Shown here: in pieces, positions 1 through 5,771 of the stretch
How positions within the stretch are numbered: position 1 is the first letter of the stretch
Layout of the letters: each line of letters opens with the position of its first letter
Assembly: GCA_021204285.1 (NCBI GenBank)
Contig: JAJPZP010000156.1
Coordinates: 1,471 to 10,984 of the forward strand
Source of the DNA: Lachnospiraceae bacterium
Lineage (GTDB): Bacteria; Bacillota; Clostridia; Lachnospirales; Lachnospiraceae
Direction: 5' to 3'
Length of the DNA: 9,514 nt
Program-made: the position numbers and the translations under genes
Notes under the pieces: generated by a model
The model's database searches: none
The model's input: the letters and a program-made list of their open reading frames with translations, nothing else
Told to the model about the DNA's origin: nothing

Positions 1-13
1 GCGGCGTCAGCGG

Positions 14-1162
14 CTAGAGGCCATCGCCGTCCGTGAAATAAATCAGTGCCCGCATTCTTTTCAGCTTTTTCTCGCTGCGAAGCCGATTGATTTCCTGAAA
101 AACCGGGCGAAAATCCGTGCCGCCGCGCCCCCGGATCCGGATGCGTCTCCTGTAATTATTCCATTCCTCTTTGCTGCGAATCAGAGCTACGTCACGAACC
201 TCGCAGTCGCATTGCATGAAAACTACATTCATTTTCCGGAAAAAGTTCTCCTGTCCGGCCAGCAGCTCCCAGGTCTCGTCGAGGAAGCGTCCCACGGCCT
301 CCCCAGAACAGGAACCGGAAGTATCGATCGCGACGACCAGCTCCTCCAGGCGGTAGACCTCCTTATATTCCAGCGGTTCGATCAGCGGCATGGAGCCGTA
401 CTGCTCCATACCAAGATGGTAGTAAATATAATCGAAGCTGTCCTCGTCAAGTTCGATTTCCTCCCGCGGAACCATAAATCGCCGCAGGATTCTCCGGTAA
501 TCCGTCCGGGAGTTCTTCTGCGGCGGCGCTTCCTCCTCCATAATACCCGGATTCACACCCCGGCGGCGCCCACCGCCCTTCCGGCTCTGTCCCGCAAGCC
601 GAAGCAGCACTTTTTCCCAGCGCTTCCACACAGCGGGTGCCGGTTTTCTCTCCCAGCCCGCATGATCATCGAAGGAAAAAGCCGCCTGCATTTCCTGCCG
701 GGAATAAGGAAAAGTTCCTTCCTCCAGACGCCGCGCGATCGTCTCCGCCGCCAGCGGAAAATTTCCCAGCAAATGCAGGCATTTTGCCGCCGGAGGCTTC
801 AGGGATCCAAGTTCCGGAATCCTTTCCGCTTCAATGATCTGCTCCACCGCGATATCACAGGCCAGATTCCAGTCTTCTGGCTCAATATCTGTCGAGCGCA
901 GCCAGTGCCGATACAGGCAATGCAAAAGGATATGGAGATAACCGCGCCGCAGACGCGGCGGATCCTCCGCGTACAATCGCAGCAGTTCCGGTGGAAAATA
1001 CAGCAGGCTCTCCCCGTCCGTGGCAAAGCCCGGCTCCGGATGATCCTCATATGTCAGGATGGAAAAAGCGGCGTCCAGCGCGGGGAAGAGATCGCAGAGT
1101 TCATTACGGCAGTTCTGCAAAACCTGAAGGCTGAGTTCCTCCTCCCTTGACATCATATCCAC
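14..1162 (-). CDS. VWA-like (DUF2201-type) protein, probably cut short by an in-frame TAG
   Basis: Residues are numbered from the GTG at 1162. The N-terminal part resembles the DUF2201 metallopeptidase-like domain: LHILLHCLYRH (around 76-86) and the conserved WNLACDIAVE (98-107). The helix has HILLH where a zinc protease has HExxH, so catalysis is doubtful. A basic linker (about 194-203) leads to a C-terminal von Willebrand A-like domain with MIDAS elements DTSGS (280-284), GRGGTD (T349) and YFTDGDG (D378). Family members are often partnered with MoxR-type AAA ATPases and thought to act in metal-dependent assembly or chaperone roles, but this is not established. GTG 1162 is favoured because GGAGG (1171-1175) sits 8 nt before it; ATG 1156 is the alternative. 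A GTG at 1171 overlaps the ribosome binding site and is unlikely. The frame stops at TAG (14-16), just after the last MIDAS element, roughly 30-40 residues short of usual. It lies 15 nt after the 133-aa gene and is probably cotranscribed with it. Confidence 0.8.
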   Translation of the reverse strand: MDMMSREEELSLQVLQNCRNELCDLFPALDAAFSILTYEDHPEPGFATDGESLLYFPPELLRLYAEDPPRLRRGYLHILLHCLYRHWLRSTDIEPEDWNLACDIAVEQIIEAERIPELGSLKPPAAKCLHLLGNFPLAAETIARRLEEGTFPYSRQEMQAAFSFDDHAGWERKPAPAVWKRWEKVLLRLAGQSRKGGGRRRGVNPGIMEEEAPPQKNSRTDYRRILRRFMVPREEIELDEDSFDYIYYHLGMEQYGSMPLIEPLEYKEVYRLEELVVAIDTSGSCSGEAVGRFLDETWELLAGQENFFRKMNVVFMQCDCEVRDVALIRSKEEWNNYRRRIRIRGRGGTDFRPVFQEINRLRSEKKLKRMRALIYFTDGDGL

Positions 1163-1177
1163 AACTGCCACCTCCGC

Positions 1178-1579
1178 TTACCACAGCTGAAAATCACGAT
1201 CCGGAAACCCGTACTTCTGTTCCTTCAGACGCAGCAGCCAGACCGTCATCCCGCTGCGGCGCTGCCCGATCGCAAGATGCAGGAGGCGCTCCGTCAGCTC
1301 CGCGTCAAGCCACCCCCGTCGCTCGAACTCTTCCAGCTTTTCCGTATCGCCGAGCTCGACCAGTGCCTCTGCGGCATTACGGGCATGTTCCTCCATCCAG
1401 GGCGCGTATTCTTCCCCTCCCTTCGACAGGAAAAATCCCCGCAGAGCCACAGCCAGACGCACTGCCTCGCTGGAAGTGCTGTGGAATTTACGCCACAACT
1501 TTTCAGATTCCTCTTCTGCTGCATTGACTTCGAACGTCCGATAAATCCGCACTGCATCAGACTGATTGTCGTCCCACAT
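1178..1579 (-). CDS. Hypothetical 133-aa helical protein, operon partner of the VWA-like gene
   Basis: I do not recognise a named family. The product is charged and apparently all-helical, with no signal peptide, membrane segment or cysteine. The second half (about 65-125) reads like paired helices of an ankyrin- or TPR-like solenoid: an Ala/Leu-rich helix, 'GDTEKLEEFERRGWLD', then 'TERLLHLAIGQRRSGMTVWLLRLKEQ'. That would suit a protein-interaction role. The start at 1579 is supported by AGAGGA about 5 nt upstream and by a good promoter at 1621-1649. It is the first gene of a two-gene unit, with the VWA-like gene following closely. VWA-like proteins often sit beside an AAA ATPase; none is visible here, although sequence beyond position 1 is not seen. 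A functional link to the VWA protein is inferred from operon structure only. Confidence 0.75.
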   Translation of the reverse strand: MWDDNQSDAVRIYRTFEVNAAEEESEKLWRKFHSTSSEAVRLAVALRGFFLSKGGEEYAPWMEEHARNAAEALVELGDTEKLEEFERRGWLDAELTERLLHLAIGQRRSGMTVWLLRLKEQKYGFPDRDFQLW

Positions 1580-1620
1580 AAACGTTCCTCTTTCCTGCGG
1601 AAAAGCTCTATATAAATTCT

Positions 1621-1649
1621 ATTATAATCTCCCCCTCATGATTTGTGAA
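1621..1649 (-). promoter_or_regulatory. Promoter of the 133-aa gene / VWA-like operon
   Basis: On the minus strand, -35 TTCACA (1644-1649) is separated by 17 nt from a perfect -10 TATAAT (1621-1626). It lies about 40 nt before the ATG at 1579 and only 5 nt past the rpsR terminator, so this unit is transcribed independently of the ribosomal operon. Confidence 0.75.
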
Positions 1650-1654
1650 GCTGC

Positions 1655-1687
1655 AAAAAAAGACGCCGGCAAGATGTCGGCGTCTTT
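1655..1687 (-). terminator. Rho-independent terminator of rpsF-ssb-rpsR
   Basis: On the minus strand, a 10-bp perfect stem (AAAGACGCCG and its complement, 1659-1668 and 1678-1687) with a 9-nt loop ends in a run of seven T (1655-1661). It lies 13 nt after the rpsR stop codon. Confidence 0.92.
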
Positions 1688-1700
1688 CAAAAGGCTCTCT

Positions 1701-1964
1701 TTATTCTGCGATGTAGGGCATCAGTGCGATGTGTCTCGCTCTCTTGATGGCCACGGTCAGCTCTCTCTGGTGCTTCGCGCAGTTGCCGGTGATCCTTCTC
1801 GGAAGGATCTTACCTCTCTCGGACACATACTTCTTCAGCATTGCTACGTTCTTGTAATCGATCTCGTTATTCTCCTTGCCGCAGAATACGCATACTTTTT
1901 TCCTTCTGCATCCGCCCCTTCTCATCTTCGGAGCGTCGCCTCTTTCATTCCTGGTGTAAGCCAT
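1701..1964 (-). CDS. rpsR: 30S ribosomal protein S18 (zinc-binding form)
   Basis: An 87-aa S18, the primary 16S rRNA-binding protein of the 30S platform that pairs with S6. The core [12 protein letters not shown], the DYKN segment and [14 protein letters not shown] are all diagnostic. C25, C28, C62 and H65 form a likely zinc site, so this is the cysteine-containing (C+) version rather than the zinc-independent paralogue. The start is the ATG at 1964, where AGGAGG lies about 7 nt upstream; a 7-residue upstream extension would run over the ribosome binding site. It is the last gene of rpsF-ssb-rpsR, 51 nt after ssb, and is followed directly by a terminator. Confidence 0.97.
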   Translation of the reverse strand: MAYTRNERGDAPKMRRGGCRRKKVCVFCGKENNEIDYKNVAMLKKYVSERGKILPRRITGNCAKHQRELTVAIKRARHIALMPYIAE

Positions 1965-2015
1965 GGTTTTCCTCCTTCTACTCACAGTTCCATGTCTGAA
2001 TCCGATTGTTATGAA

Positions 2016-2477
2016 TTAATTAAACGGCAGCTCCTCATCAATTCCATCCGGGATATTCATGAAGCCGTCTCCTGCCCCCATCGGGCCCGGCGCTGCGGCC
2101 TGCTGCGGCTGATAACCGCCTCCCATGCTGTCGGAACGATAGGAATCATTCGACGCCTTGCTGTCGCCGAACTCTACTTCCTCCGCAACCACATCGGTCG
2201 TATAGACCTTCTGGCCATCGCGGTTCGTGTAGCTGCCGGTCTGGATCCTGCCGCAGATCATGGCACGCATGCCCTTGCGGAAGTATTTCTCCAGAAATTC
2301 CGCCTGCTTGCCGAACGCGACGCAGCTGATGAAATCCGCTGTCTGGTCGCTGTCTCTTCTGGAAAATCTGCGATCTACCGCAAGCGTGAAACGTGCAACC
2401 GCCGTCGCCGTCTCGCCGTTCGAGTAACGGATATCCGGGTCACGGGTAAGCCTTCCCATCAAAATCACTTTATTCAT
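2016..2477 (-). CDS. ssb: Single-stranded DNA-binding protein SSB
   Basis: A 153-aa SSB that coats single-stranded DNA at replication forks and recruits repair and replication partners. The N-terminal OB fold covers about 1-105 (MNKVILMGRLTRDPDIRY, then VARFTLAVDR and DFISCVAFGKQAEF). A Gly/Gln/Pro-rich disordered linker (about 106-140) leads to the acidic partner-binding tip DEELPFN, which carries one Asn after the usual terminal LPF. The start is the ATG at 2477, preceded by AGAGGTGA; an in-frame TTG at 2483 is less likely. Its place between rpsF and rpsR is the standard Firmicute arrangement, coupling SSB supply to ribosomal protein synthesis. Confidence 0.96.
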   Translation of the reverse strand: MNKVILMGRLTRDPDIRYSNGETATAVARFTLAVDRRFSRRDSDQTADFISCVAFGKQAEFLEKYFRKGMRAMICGRIQTGSYTNRDGQKVYTTDVVAEEVEFGDSKASNDSYRSDSMGGGYQPQQAAAPGPMGAGDGFMNIPDGIDEELPFN

Positions 2478-2503
2478 TAACAATCACCTCTGATAAGCTC
2501 TTT

Positions 2504-2791
2504 CTATGCGTCTTTGCGGACACACAAATAACGGATGACGTTGTCCTGAATGCGCATACGTCTCTCGACTTCTGCCGGGCAGGTCGCCGGCGCATCGAAC
2601 TGGACGAAATAATAGAAGCCTTCACGCATCTTCTGGATCTCGTAGGCAAGGCGCTTCTTTCCGGCATCCTCCACCTCGGTCACGACGCCGCCAAAGCGAG
2701 TGATGATCTCCTTCGCTCTGTCCACGACAGCCGCTCTCTCTTCGTCCTCGATCTTCGCATTCACAACAAGTACTAACTCATATTTGTTCAT
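2504..2791 (-). CDS. rpsF: 30S ribosomal protein S6
   Basis: A 95-aa S6, which binds the 30S central domain as a heterodimer with S18. Family signatures are MNKYELVLVVNAKIEDEE, the GKKRLAYEIQKMREGFYYFVQFDAP stretch and the C-terminal RIQDNVIRYLCVRKD. The start at ATG 2791 is fixed by AGGAGG about 8 nt upstream; a longer frame upstream would include the leader and ribosome binding site. It is first in the operon, 26 nt before ssb. In many bacteria the S6:S18 complex represses this operon through an mRNA leader; I see hairpins in the leader but no convincing match to that motif. Confidence 0.96.
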   Translation of the reverse strand: MNKYELVLVVNAKIEDEERAAVVDRAKEIITRFGGVVTEVEDAGKKRLAYEIQKMREGFYYFVQFDAPATCPAEVERRMRIQDNVIRYLCVRKDA

Positions 2792-2818
2792 GCTGCTTTC
2801 CTCCTTCTGGTCTCTGGC

Positions 2819-2859
2819 ACATGCTCTCACATGTACAAGGATTTCTCTGATCTTCAGAG
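2819..2859 (-). promoter_or_regulatory. rpsF leader hairpins (possible autoregulatory region)
   Basis: In the minus-strand 5' leader of rpsF there is a 6-bp hairpin CTCTGA-AGA-TCAGAG (2845-2859) and then a 5-bp hairpin ACATG/CATGT with a 6-nt loop (2819-2834). The CTCTG arm could instead pair with a later CAGAG near 2812-2816, so alternative folds are possible. An S6:S18 regulatory role is plausible from position alone. Confidence 0.35.
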
Positions 2860-2881
2860 CAATAATATACCACGGAAATTT

Positions 2882-2910
2882 ACTATATCATAATTTTTCC
2901 CTGATTTCAA
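2882..2910 (-). promoter_or_regulatory. Promoter of rpsF-ssb-rpsR, overlapping the DUF951 stop codon
   Basis: On the minus strand, -35 TTGAAA (2905-2910), a 17-nt spacer and -10 TATAGT (2882-2887). The -35 hexamer contains the TGA stop (2907-2909) of the preceding DUF951 gene. No terminator lies between that gene and rpsF, so the ribosomal operon may receive both read-through and its own initiation. Confidence 0.7.
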
Positions 2911-3089
2911 GCATTTTTCCGCAGTCCCCGGGTGTTTTTTTCAACAAGCCTGCGCGCCAGCATGACCTGCCGGCCACAGCCGGTACACTTCAGTCGAAAA
3001 TCCGCTCCAACACGGAGAATTTCCCATTCCTGACTGCCGCAGGGATGCGCCTTCTTCAGCTTTACAATGTCTCCGACCTGATAATCCAT
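2907..3089 (-). CDS. DUF951 domain-containing small protein
   Basis: A 60-aa protein matching the DUF951 pattern: DYQVGDIVKLKKAHPCGSQEW near the N-terminus, then ILRVGADFRLKCTGCGRQVML. Cysteines in HPCG and CTGCG could bind a metal, and the basic C-terminus (KNTRGLRKNA) suggests nucleic-acid contact; the family's function is unknown. The start at 3089 has GGAGG about 5 nt upstream. It lies 17 nt after the sirtuin gene, so it is the third gene of the PPTase-sirtuin-DUF951 unit. DUF951 genes are common in Firmicutes, often beside housekeeping genes. Confidence 0.93.
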   Translation of the reverse strand: MDYQVGDIVKLKKAHPCGSQEWEILRVGADFRLKCTGCGRQVMLARRLVEKNTRGLRKNA

Positions 3090-3106
3090 CGCTGCCTCCT
3101 CTGTCT

Positions 3107-3826
3107 CTACAGCTGCCCGAAGATCTCGCCGATACTGCCCTGCACAAGCAGGTCTGCGCGGGAATCCATCGGCGTCACGGATTTGTTGACAAGCACCAGC
3201 TTATTCCCCTGATAATAGTCGATCAGACCGGCGGCCGGATATACCGTAAGGGAAGTGCCGCCTATAATCAGCATGTCAGCCTGGCTGATCGCACGCACCG
3301 CGCCCTGCACCGTCGGCGTGTCAAGTCCTTCCTCATAGAGCACGACGTCCGGTTTGATGCGGCCACCGCACTTCTCACAGGCGGGAACGCCCGTTGAACG
3401 CTGAATAAAGCGTGCGTCGTAAAACGCGCCACAGCGCTCGCAGTAATTGCGCAGCACACTGCCATGAAGCTCATAGACCACCTTGCTGCCCGCAGCCTGA
3501 TGCAGTCCGTCAATGTTCTGCGTGACCACCGCCTTCAGCTTTCCCTCCCGCTCCCACTCGGCCAGCTTTAAGTGCGCCTTATTGGGCTTCGCATCGAGGA
3601 TCAGCATCTTCGCCCGGTAAAAACGGTAAAACTCCGCTGTATTTCTCACAAAAAAGCTGTGGCTTAAGATCGTCTCCGGCGGATAATCATACTGCTGATT
3701 GTACAGTCCGTCCACACTCCGGAAATCCGGTATCCCGCTCTCGGTCGATACCCCCGCGCCGCCGAAAAAGACAATATTGTCACTTTCGTCCACCCACTTT
3801 TTTAATGTCGCCACTGTCTCCGTCAT
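3107..3826 (-). CDS. cobB: NAD-dependent protein deacylase, sirtuin family (CobB-type)
   Basis: A 239-aa cytoplasmic sirtuin that removes acyl groups from lysine using NAD+, giving nicotinamide and O-acyl-ADP-ribose. The NAD-binding loop GGAGVSTESGIPDFRS is at 22-37, QNIDGLH at 103-109, and the catalytic His in ELHGS is H121. A zinc ribbon follows (C129, C132, C150, C153), and the Rossmann end has GGTSLTVYPAAG (189-200) and LVNKS. All catalytic elements are intact and the length is normal. The start is ATG 3826 with AAGGGGGAAA upstream; a frame extending to 3973 overlaps the PPTase gene and lacks family similarity before MTETV. It lies 19 nt after the PPTase gene and 17 nt before DUF951, indicating cotranscription. 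Substrate preference (acetyl versus other acyl groups) cannot be read from the sequence. Confidence 0.96.
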   Translation of the reverse strand: MTETVATLKKWVDESDNIVFFGGAGVSTESGIPDFRSVDGLYNQQYDYPPETILSHSFFVRNTAEFYRFYRAKMLILDAKPNKAHLKLAEWEREGKLKAVVTQNIDGLHQAAGSKVVYELHGSVLRNYCERCGAFYDARFIQRSTGVPACEKCGGRIKPDVVLYEEGLDTPTVQGAVRAISQADMLIIGGTSLTVYPAAGLIDYYQGNKLVLVNKSVTPMDSRADLLVQGSIGEIFGQL

Positions 3827-3845
3827 GTCCCGTTTCCCCCTTTTC

Positions 3846-4460
3846 TCATAAATACTGAATCTCCGCGTTCTCCATTCCGCCCCTGCAACAGACCGCCGCC
3901 GCGTAATCCCCGTCCCGAAAATCCAGTATGCGAGCCTGATAGAGACCCCGGTCCTCCGGGAGCGGCGCTCCAAAGCCCGTACCCTGCGCTTTCAGAATAC
4001 TCTCTTTCAACGCCCAGAATTCATAAAAAGCTTTCCGTCGCCTGGCCTCATCCGGCACCGCATCATAGACCTGCTGCTCCTGTGCGTTCAGCACACGCCG
4101 CACAAGCGCGTCCCGGGGCACGGCTGTAGAAATCTGAATATCCGCCCCCACCTCCAGGTCAGACAGAGCCAGAAGCACATACTCCCCGGAATGCGACCAG
4201 TTTACAAAAATATCATCATCCGGTGGTAACAGATACGGCTTCCCATGCGCGTTTCTCCGATACACCGCAGGACGCGCCACCTCCGGCGCGCACCGTTCAA
4301 GCGCAAGATTCAACAGGACTTCCGCACCCAGAAACAGCTGACGGTCGTGCGCAGCCCTGCGGCGTTCCGCCTCCTCGAGCCGATTTTGCGACAGATACGA
4401 TCTCCACTGTTCCTCCGCAAAATCCAGTCCGGCCACCTGCATCGCAAATATCTGAAGCAT
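3846..4460 (-). CDS. 4'-phosphopantetheinyl transferase, Sfp/AcpT type
   Basis: A 204-aa enzyme expected to move phosphopantetheine from CoA to a carrier-protein serine. Motifs in order are HGKPYL (72-77), NWSHSGEYVLLAL (87-99), GADIQ (105-109) and FWALKESILKAQGTGF (148-163). D107, E153 and K157 match the magnesium and catalytic residues of the family. Q109 stands where Sfp has a metal-contacting Glu, a variation that some family members may tolerate. No polyketide or peptide synthetase gene is nearby, so its partner may be a fatty-acid carrier protein or a distant cluster; it need not be the AcpS-type holo-ACP synthase. The start at 4460 has AGGAGAGG about 8 nt upstream. It heads the operon with the sirtuin and DUF951, and may be expressed from the promoter at 4832-4859 with a long leader. 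Confidence 0.9.
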   Translation of the reverse strand: MLQIFAMQVAGLDFAEEQWRSYLSQNRLEEAERRRAAHDRQLFLGAEVLLNLALERCAPEVARPAVYRRNAHGKPYLLPPDDDIFVNWSHSGEYVLLALSDLEVGADIQISTAVPRDALVRRVLNAQEQQVYDAVPDEARRRKAFYEFWALKESILKAQGTGFGAPLPEDRGLYQARILDFRDGDYAAAVCCRGGMENAEIQYL

Positions 4461-4831
4461 GGATTCATCCTCTCCTGACCTTTCTTTCCCTTATTTGATA
4501 GTAACACAAAGCCGCCAATCCCACCACCACAAATTTCCGGACACAGGAAGGCTTTTCCTCCTGATTTACAGGAAACGACCTCGCGTCGTTTCCTGACGCA
4601 CCAACCGCAGGCTGCGCAAGCGCCCATCCCTTATGCGGTTGCATGCATCTAAAGTACCCCGGCAGCTCTGCCATTTTTCCGTGCGGTATGTACGAGATTT
4701 CTGAAGAAGGTCGTGTGATATATTATGCCGCACCACACCGCACACGCCGCGCATTCCCCCTTTCGATCTGACAACAAATGGATTCATTCACAGAAATGTG
4801 AAAGAAATCAGACAAGCAGACTTACGACTTT
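4461..4831 (-). ncRNA. Candidate long structured 5' leader or dispersed repeat upstream of the PPTase operon
   Basis: About 370 bases with no supportable protein gene. It contains a perfect 11-bp hairpin (4569-4579/4585-4595, 5-nt loop). Next is an outer 7-bp stem AACCGCA/TGCGGTT (4603-4609/4634-4640) enclosing a bulged GC-rich hairpin (4610-4624). There is a small GGCA/TGCC hairpin followed by ATTTTT on the plus strand (4661-4678), and a 6-bp hairpin TTCACA/TGTGAA (4787-4802). If the minus-strand promoter at 4832-4859 is used, all of this would lie in the PPTase mRNA leader. I do not recognise a known riboswitch or T-box signature. A dispersed palindromic element is the main alternative. Confidence 0.35.
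4569..4595. repeat. Perfect 11-bp inverted repeat with 5-nt loop
   Basis: Arms CAGGAAACGAC (4569-4579) and GTCGTTTCCTG (4585-4595) surround CTCGC. There is no T-run on either side, so it is not an ordinary intrinsic terminator. It could be an RNA hairpin, a protein-binding dyad or a REP-like genomic repeat. Confidence 0.75.
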
Positions 4832-4859
4832 ATTATAATCGTGTCTATCGATTTTTCAA
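4832..4859 (-). promoter_or_regulatory. Candidate promoter of the PPTase-sirtuin-DUF951 operon
   Basis: On the minus strand, -35 TTGAAA (4854-4859), a 16-nt spacer and perfect -10 TATAAT (4832-4837). It is the best minus-strand promoter in the gap and would make a leader of about 365 nt before the ATG at 4460. A weaker TACTAT nearer the gene (about 4497-4502) lacks a convincing -35. Confidence 0.55.
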
Positions 4860-4862
4860 GGC

Positions 4863-4882
4863 ATTTCATAAAAATTTCATAA
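4863..4882. repeat. Tandem ATTTCATAA direct repeat, 11-bp period
   Basis: ATTTCATAA occurs at 4863-4871 and 4874-4882, about one helical turn apart, between the divergent candidate promoters of the PPTase operon and mecA. It could be a regulator site, or chance in AT-rich DNA. Confidence 0.35.
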
Positions 4883-4912
4883 TTTTTTCCTTTATTTCTC
4901 TGTCCGTCGGGC

Positions 4913-4941
4913 TTTACATCTTTCCCGTTTTTGTTTATACT
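4913..4941 (+). promoter_or_regulatory. Promoter of mecA
   Basis: -35 TTTACA (4913-4918), a 17-nt spacer and -10 TATACT (4936-4941), giving a short leader before the ATG at 4975. Confidence 0.7.
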
Positions 4942-4974
4942 ATATAAAACTATTTTTTCGCAGGTTGTGATGGT

Positions 4975-5709
4975 ATGAAAATTGAGAAGATCAATGAAAA
5001 TAAAATACGCTGCATCCTGACGCGCGATGATCTGGAGATCCGCCATATCAAGATCAGCGAAATCGCTTATGGTTCTGAGAAGGCGCGCAGCCTGTTCCGC
5101 GATATGATGGAGCAGGCCTCCCACCAGTTTGGTTTCCAGGCGGACAATATCCCCCTGATGATAGAAGCGATCCCGATGCCGAACGAGTGCATCATTCTGG
5201 ATATTACAAAGGTTGCTGACCCAGAGGAACTGGATACCCGCTTTTCCAGATTTTCACAGGGTAGCGGCGAGCAGATGGAAGACGCACAGATGAATTTCCT
5301 TCCGGATGGTGCGGATGAGATTCTTGATCTGTTCCAGAAGCTTCTGGAACATCGCCTGAAAAACGCGCCAAAAGAGACCCGGGAGCAACAGGCCCAGGCG
5401 CTGGCGAGTGAGCTCGACATCCACAGGCTCTACCTGTTCGCAAAGCTTGATCAGATTGTTGAGGCTTCCCGCGTACTGCAGAATACCTATCATGGTGAGA
5501 ACCGCCTGTACAAGAATCCGGACACGCTGGCCTATCATCTTGTGGTTTCCAAATCCGACCACACGCCGGAAGATTTCAATAAAGTTTGCAACATCCTGTC
5601 CGAGTATGGTGACAGCGCGAAATACAGCGCGGCGAACGAGGCTTACATGCAGGAACACTTTACACCGATTCTGAAGGCGCACGCGCTGCAGCAGCTCGCA
5701 CAGATTTAA
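4975..5709 (+). CDS. mecA: Adaptor protein MecA
   Basis: A 244-aa adaptor that delivers substrates to the ClpC AAA+ unfoldase and activates its hexamer assembly; in Bacillus it controls competence by targeting ComK. The N-terminal substrate-binding part is MKIEKINENKIRCILTRDDL through the conserved FRDMMEQASHQFGF (about 40-54) and IPLMIEAIP. After PEELDTRFS comes a variable linker (about 90-120). The C-terminal ClpC-binding domain (about 140-244) includes LYLFAKLDQI, YKNPDTLAYHLVV and the LSEYG segment. Its length is normal. The ribosome binding site is weak: AGG about 10 nt upstream plus GTGATGG, unlike the strong AGGAGG of most neighbours, so translation may be modest. It is monocistronic between its own promoter and a terminator 15 nt downstream; clpC is not in the window. 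Confidence 0.95.
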   Translation: MKIEKINENKIRCILTRDDLEIRHIKISEIAYGSEKARSLFRDMMEQASHQFGFQADNIPLMIEAIPMPNECIILDITKVADPEELDTRFSRFSQGSGEQMEDAQMNFLPDGADEILDLFQKLLEHRLKNAPKETREQQAQALASELDIHRLYLFAKLDQIVEASRVLQNTYHGENRLYKNPDTLAYHLVVSKSDHTPEDFNKVCNILSEYGDSAKYSAANEAYMQEHFTPILKAHALQQLAQI

Positions 5710-5724
5710 AGGAGAAAATAAAAG

Positions 5725-5759
5725 AAAAGAGGATAGCCTCAGACAGGTTATCCTCTTTT
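5725..5759. terminator. Bidirectional terminator between mecA and the DUF1858 gene
   Basis: A 15-bp stem (5725-5739/5745-5759, one G-T wobble) with loop CAGAC. The plus strand ends in TTTT; the minus strand continues into a long T-rich tract. It serves both convergent genes. Confidence 0.9.
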
Positions 5760-5771
5760 GTATCTGAATGT

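Noticed and set aside
212..1150. 312-codon plus-strand open frame
   Set aside because: It is antisense to the VWA-like gene, which has clear domain motifs. The product is Arg/Gln-rich with no recognisable domain, and no ribosome binding site precedes it.
1566..2480. 304-codon plus-strand open frame
   Set aside because: It runs antisense through the rpsR terminator, rpsR and ssb, all of which are certain. It is a shadow frame.
3827..3973. N-terminal extension of the sirtuin
   Set aside because: The extension overlaps the PPTase coding region, and sirtuin similarity begins only at MTETV, where a ribosome binding site is present.
4661..4678. Plus-strand hairpin followed by ATTTTT as a terminator
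   Set aside because: The stem is only 4-5 bp and no plus-strand gene or convincing promoter lies upstream, so it is noted only as part of the structured gap.
4465..4787. Two overlapping minus-strand open frames of about 70 codons upstream of the PPTase
   Set aside because: Neither has a convincing ribosome binding site or a recognised domain, and they cover the same inverted repeats in different frames, which fits non-coding or repeat DNA better.
4834..4839. Plus-strand TATAAT as a mecA promoter
   Set aside because: No acceptable -35 lies at 16-18 nt. The TTTACA-N17-TATACT pair at 4913-4941 is closer to mecA and better.
4461..4974. Known riboswitch, T-box, tRNA or CRISPR in the largest gap
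   Set aside because: No T-box consensus, riboswitch core, cloverleaf or regularly spaced repeat could be recognised by eye.
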